Assembly: GCA_046539045.1 (NCBI GenBank)
Contig: JBKHHU010000212.1
Span: forward strand, 1 to 5,527
Direction: 5' to 3'
DNA: 5,527 nt
Origin: JBKHHU01 sp046539045
GTDB lineage: Bacteria > Planctomycetota > Phycisphaerae > SM23-33
The position numbers and the translations under genes were made by a program. Shown here piece by piece: positions 4,802-5,527 of the stretch. The notes under the pieces are model-generated. The model did no database searches and was not told the DNA's origin. It saw nothing but the letters and a program-made list of their open reading frames with translations. How positions within the stretch are numbered: position 1 is the stretch's first letter; each line of letters begins with the position of its first letter.

Positions 4802-4873
4802 GCCGAAGTAGCTCAACGGCAGAGCACAGCTTTCGTAAAGCTGAGGTTATGGGTTCGAATCCCATCTTCGGCT
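4802..4873 (+). tRNA. tRNA-Thr (anticodon CGU)
   Basis: The 72-base sequence folds as a complete class I tRNA. The acceptor stem is GCCGAAG (4802-4808) with CTTCGGC (4866-4872), discriminator T at 4873. The D stem is GCTC/GAGC. The anticodon stem CAGCT/AGCTG closes loop TTCGTAA, giving anticodon CGT (4834-4836), which reads the threonine codon ACG. The T arm is ATGGG-TTCGAAT-CCCAT. CCA is not encoded; instead TTTTT (4873-4877) follows at once, which could help to end transcription. The nearest upstream gene is the hydrolase on the same strand. Confidence 0.97.
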
Positions 4874-5354
4874 TTTTGTGTGCGCCGACGGACCGAACTG
4901 CCCCGCCCTGCCGCCCTGCCGGGCCACCCCAGAGCCCCCCGGCAGCTGCGACAGACTGCGCAAAGCTACGTAAAACTACGAAAAAAACAATCACCCCTGC
5001 ACAACAGAACGAAGACGTTTTAGCCGTAACTGTTGTCCTCTTCAAGGTTTGAGACTTTTCGGCCCGTCGTCTCATGATGCTTCTTCCTCTCTACCCGGCC
5101 GCCGACCCACGGGCGCACACCTCGCGCCCTCCACACTCCCCCTCGGCGGCAAGGTTTCGGCGCGCGCCCGTTGCCGCCGTCAGGCCAGCACATCCGCAAC
5201 TTCAACGCCGCCACGGACAAGAAAATCTCCCAATCCGACAATTTCACCGCGAGAGCTGGGGACCATTTCAACTCGCGCCGTTGCACACGTCCGGAACGGT
5301 CGGGCACCCACCTGCGGCCGCAGAGGCGCTGAGGGCCGGGTTGATTCACACACG

Positions 5355-5373
5355 GAGAGACAGAGAGACAGAG
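5355..5373. repeat. Short tandem repeat of GAGAGACA
   Basis: The 8-mer GAGAGACA occurs at 5355-5362 and again at 5363-5370, followed by GAG. On the minus strand it reads as CTCTGTCTCTC. From memory, such CTCTGTGTCTCTGTG-like strings are scattered through intergenic regions of several environmental bacterial phyla and are often mis-called as small proteins. Here it is isolated, in a stretch without a gene. Confidence 0.6.
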
Positions 5374-5450
5374 GTTCTTTTGGTGGTGACGGATCGGAGG
5401 CGAGTTCCGGTGGCGGTAGATCTGCGCCACACCAGTGCCCCCGCCGTGAG

Positions 5451-5472
5451 CCCGCGACGGCAGTCGCGCGGG
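5451..5472. repeat. GC-rich hairpin near the right edge
   Basis: GCGAC (5454-5458) pairs with GTCGC (5463-5467) around GGCA, and CCC (5451-5453) extends it with GGG (5470-5472) past a 2-base bulge. No T-run follows in either direction. It may be part of a gene end or a structured element that continues outside the window. Confidence 0.4.
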
Positions 5473-5527
5473 TGATGCGATCGACGGTACAGGCTGGCAA
5501 TAGCGGGTCGGTCGGTGGCCGCCGCAG

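Larger units (their letters stand above)
4874..5527. other. About 650 bases without a supported gene
   Basis: Several frames over 100 codons are open here on both strands (for example minus 5430-5020, minus 5500-5180 and plus 5074-5475), as is expected in GC-rich sequence. None has a good ribosome binding site, a family I recognise or a residue mix typical of a folded protein, and they overlap one another. The first 160 bases are C-rich and then A-rich (4976-5000). A 6-bp inverted repeat TGAGAC/GTCTCA lies at 5050-5074. The stretch 5186-5290 gives fairly protein-like peptides in more than one frame and could be a decayed gene. A short tandem repeat (5355-5373) and a strong hairpin (5451-5472) follow. 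Confidence 0.6.

Noticed and set aside
4802..4873. tRNA-Thr as an integration site (attachment site) for a mobile element
   Set aside because: I found no second copy of the tRNA 3' end in the window and no integrase; the attL/attR test would need more flanking sequence.
4849..5052. Small plus-strand frame starting MGSNPIFGF
   Set aside because: Its first codons are the T arm and acceptor stem of tRNA-Thr; such peptides are classic tRNA read-through artefacts.
5020..5500. Overlapping 106-136 codon frames on both strands near the right edge
   Set aside because: They overlap each other, lack ribosome binding sites, and include peptides (LSLCLSV) generated by the GAGAGACA string.

Overview
The window looks like ordinary bacterial chromosome from a GC-rich genome. 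The RF1 gene, the C(+) type L31 gene and the two tRNAs without an encoded CCA are clearly bacterial. The release-factor GGQ context (GPGGQSVN), an acidic-tailed DUF2007-like protein, and a small Arg-rich protein ending in a 'INEYKRVN-RPFPTW-EVL' domain suggest Planctomycetota, possibly Phycisphaerae. That placement is from memory of such families, is only moderately secure, and no 16S or other marker here settles it.

Layout, left to right. Positions 1-79 may hold the last codons of a plus-strand gene that begins outside the window. A strong bidirectional terminator (107-138) separates it from tRNA-Leu(GAG), which is on the minus strand and has a very good sigma70-type promoter. The minus strand then carries, in transcription order from right to left: a DUF2007-like protein with a long poly-acidic tail (3536-3072); a two-gene unit of a small Arg-rich protein (2968-2645) and a four-helix membrane protein (2621-1983); rpmE for ribosomal protein L31 (1778-1554) with its own promoter and terminator; and prfA for release factor 1 (1437-331). 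After a divergent intergenic region of about 390 bases (3537-3922) that is rich in inverted repeats, the plus strand carries a predicted lipoprotein alpha/beta hydrolase (3923-4771) and then tRNA-Thr(CGU) (4802-4873). The last ~650 bases (4874-5527) contain no gene I can support. They hold GC-rich, hairpin-rich sequence and a short GAGAGACA tandem repeat.

Functionally, the left half is translation machinery: L31 binds the large ribosomal subunit, RF1 ends translation at UAA/UAG, and two tRNAs decode Leu and Thr codons. The middle three minus-strand genes are poorly characterised. The hydrolase is probably exported and lipid-anchored, and has no visible link to the translation genes.

I did not find a CRISPR array, transposase, toxin-antitoxin pair or defence island. 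The most unusual items are the three consecutive inverted repeats in front of the hydrolase, an attenuator-like hairpin in front of the acidic protein gene, two hairpins that share an 8-base flank but differ in stem sequence (possible dispersed repeat), the palindrome-rich tail of the membrane-protein gene, and the uncharacterised Arg-rich/membrane gene pair.
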